From positions 93,698 through 157,697 of the forward strand of contig NZ_JAAVTA010000005.1 in assembly GCF_012102705.1 (NCBI RefSeq): a stretch of DNA of 64,000 nt. The letters run 5' to 3'. This DNA comes from Haematospirillum sp. H1815. Its GTDB lineage: Bacteria; Pseudomonadota; Alphaproteobacteria; Rhodospirillales; Rhodospirillaceae. Position numbers and translations under genes: made by a program. Positions 63,223 through 64,000 of this stretch are shown here, one piece after another (position 1 is the first letter of the stretch; every line of letters begins with the position of its first letter). The notes beneath the pieces are model-generated. The model saw only the letters and a list, made by a program, of their open reading frames with translations, did not search any database and was not told the DNA's origin.

Positions 63223-64000
63223 CAGTGAAAGGCCTCCTTGATGTAATCATTGACCAGATGGGAACGGAACGTGATGTGCTCCGCCGGATAGGGAGGGGTG
63301 AAATCGAAGTTGAAGTAGATTTTGCCCTGGGTGATGTTGGCCGGGGTATTCAGGTCCGGATCGGCCCAGCACCGCCCGCCCAGCACCGCGCCCAGGTTGG
63401 TCAGGGTACGCAGGTAGGCGTTGACGCCTTCGGTGACGTCCTGGACATAGGTCTTGGTGATATTCCGGTCCACAGCCCACATGTGGGCCCGTTGCAGGCT
63501 TTCGTTGATCAGGTCGGCGGTACGGCGCACCGACAGGAACGCCCACTTGGGATCGGACGACAGCGAACGGTTGCCCCACAGGCGGTACCCATCCTGACAG
63601 ATGATGGTGGCAATGCCCTTTTCATTCAGCAGGTTGGCGCGGCTGGCAGTATCACCCAGCTTGAAATCAACCGGGCGGGCGGTGCCAACAATGCCGTTAA
63701 CCGGCTGGTTGGACGGCGACCACCAGAAACCACGGTCGTTGTCGCCCCGGGCAATGATCCCGGCCACCCGTGCCGAGGCCGGACGCACGACAACGGCGCC
63801 GGACCGGTCGAGAACCTTGACCCACGGATCGATCATGTAGACCCGGGTCCCGGCATTCTGTCGCGCATAGGCTTGGGCGGCCTCGTCGGTGGTATTGGGG
63901 CCATCAGCGACCACAATCGCCCGCAGACGGTCGGCAATGCCTTTCAGCTCGGCCACCACCGGGTTGGCCTGTCCTTCTTCAGCCTGGTGGGTGAAGCCGG
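63222..64000 (-). CDS. Contractile tail sheath protein (P2 FI-like), 5' end outside window
   Basis: About 259 C-terminal residues are visible, and the frame continues past 64000 without a start. Landmarks are YMIDPWVKV, RVAGIIARGDNDRGFWWSPS, then GYRLWGNRSLSSDPKWAFLS and TPPYPAEHITFRSHL, all typical of P2 FI sheath subunits. The sheath contracts to drive the tube through the envelope. It is the most GC-rich gene of the window by eye. Confidence 0.93.
   Translation of the reverse strand, partial: GFTHQAEEGQANPVVAELKGIADRLRAIVVADGPNTTDEAAQAYARQNAGTRVYMIDPWVKVLDRSGAVVVRPASARVAGIIARGDNDRGFWWSPSNQPVNGIVGTARPVDFKLGDTASRANLLNEKGIATIICQDGYRLWGNRSLSSDPKWAFLSVRRTADLINESLQRAHMWAVDRNITKTYVQDVTEGVNAYLRTLTNLGAVLGGRCWADPDLNTPANITQGKIYFNFDFTPPYPAEHITFRSHLVNDYIKEAFH

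Noticed and set aside
1..64000. tRNA genes, rRNA genes, CRISPR arrays and insertion sequences
   Set aside because: No T-loop-like tRNA ends, regularly spaced repeats or transposase genes were found on reading through; a tRNAscan or ISfinder run could still find short remnants.

Overview
The window looks like a chromosome segment of a Gram-negative bacterium, most likely an alphaproteobacterium. Pointers are a NodT-type efflux lipoprotein, a type I secreted protease with Rhodospirillales-style C-terminal repeats, BtuBFCD behind a cobalamin riboswitch, TonB receptors and a P2-type contractile tail module. The genus cannot be fixed from the sequence. A blood- or host-associated Rhodospirillales such as Haematospirillum is only a guess. 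G+C is moderate, with AT-rich stretches at 4.1-9.8 kb and 57.9-58.7 kb and a richer stretch beyond about 62.6 kb.

Layout. 1-5.2 kb: nitrogen/polyamine and acyl metabolism (glutamine amidotransferase, agmatinase, PuuC-like aldehyde dehydrogenase, YdfG-like reductase, enoyl-CoA hydratase). 5.4-9.3 kb: an AT-rich locus coding for two Shiga-toxin-A-like ribosome-inactivating proteins and three small secreted AB5 B-subunit-like proteins. 9.7-15.6 kb: a phage-fibre-like beta-propeller, a RidA protein, a TolC/NodT efflux protein fused to a SPOR-like tail, a trypsin-like RTX protease and a DUF454 membrane protein. 15.6-20.6 kb: cobalamin riboswitch plus btuB-btuF-btuC-btuD. 20.7-25.8 kb: HAD hydrolase, glutaminase, UvrB, HutD/Ves-like and SnoaL-like proteins.

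25.8-57.9 kb is a siderophore island of about 32 kb, all on the minus strand. In transcription order it holds two YbtP/YbtQ-type ABC transporters, a Cy-A-MT-PCP-TE NRPS, a 3766-residue FAAL-ACP-KS-AT-ACP-Cy-A-PCP-Cy-PCP hybrid, a KS-AT-MT-KR-ACP PKS, a thiazolinyl imide reductase, a methyltransferase/thioesterase fusion, a YbtA-like AraC regulator and a FyuA-like receptor. This is yersiniabactin logic, but no salicylate gene is visible: a fatty-acyl-AMP ligase starts the chain. The expected product is a lipidated or alkyl-substituted thiazoline metallophore, reminiscent of micacocidin but lacking a ketoreductase in the first PKS module.

58-64 kb: a P2-like tail module read right to left (sheath, tube, chaperone with a -1 frameshift, tape measure, U, X, D), followed by a small AlpA/excisionase-like gene. 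It belongs to a prophage or phage-tail-like particle that continues past the right edge.

The most exciting item is the 5.4-9.3 kb locus: a divergent, duplicated Shiga-like toxin system with several B-like subunits. The siderophore cluster comes second.
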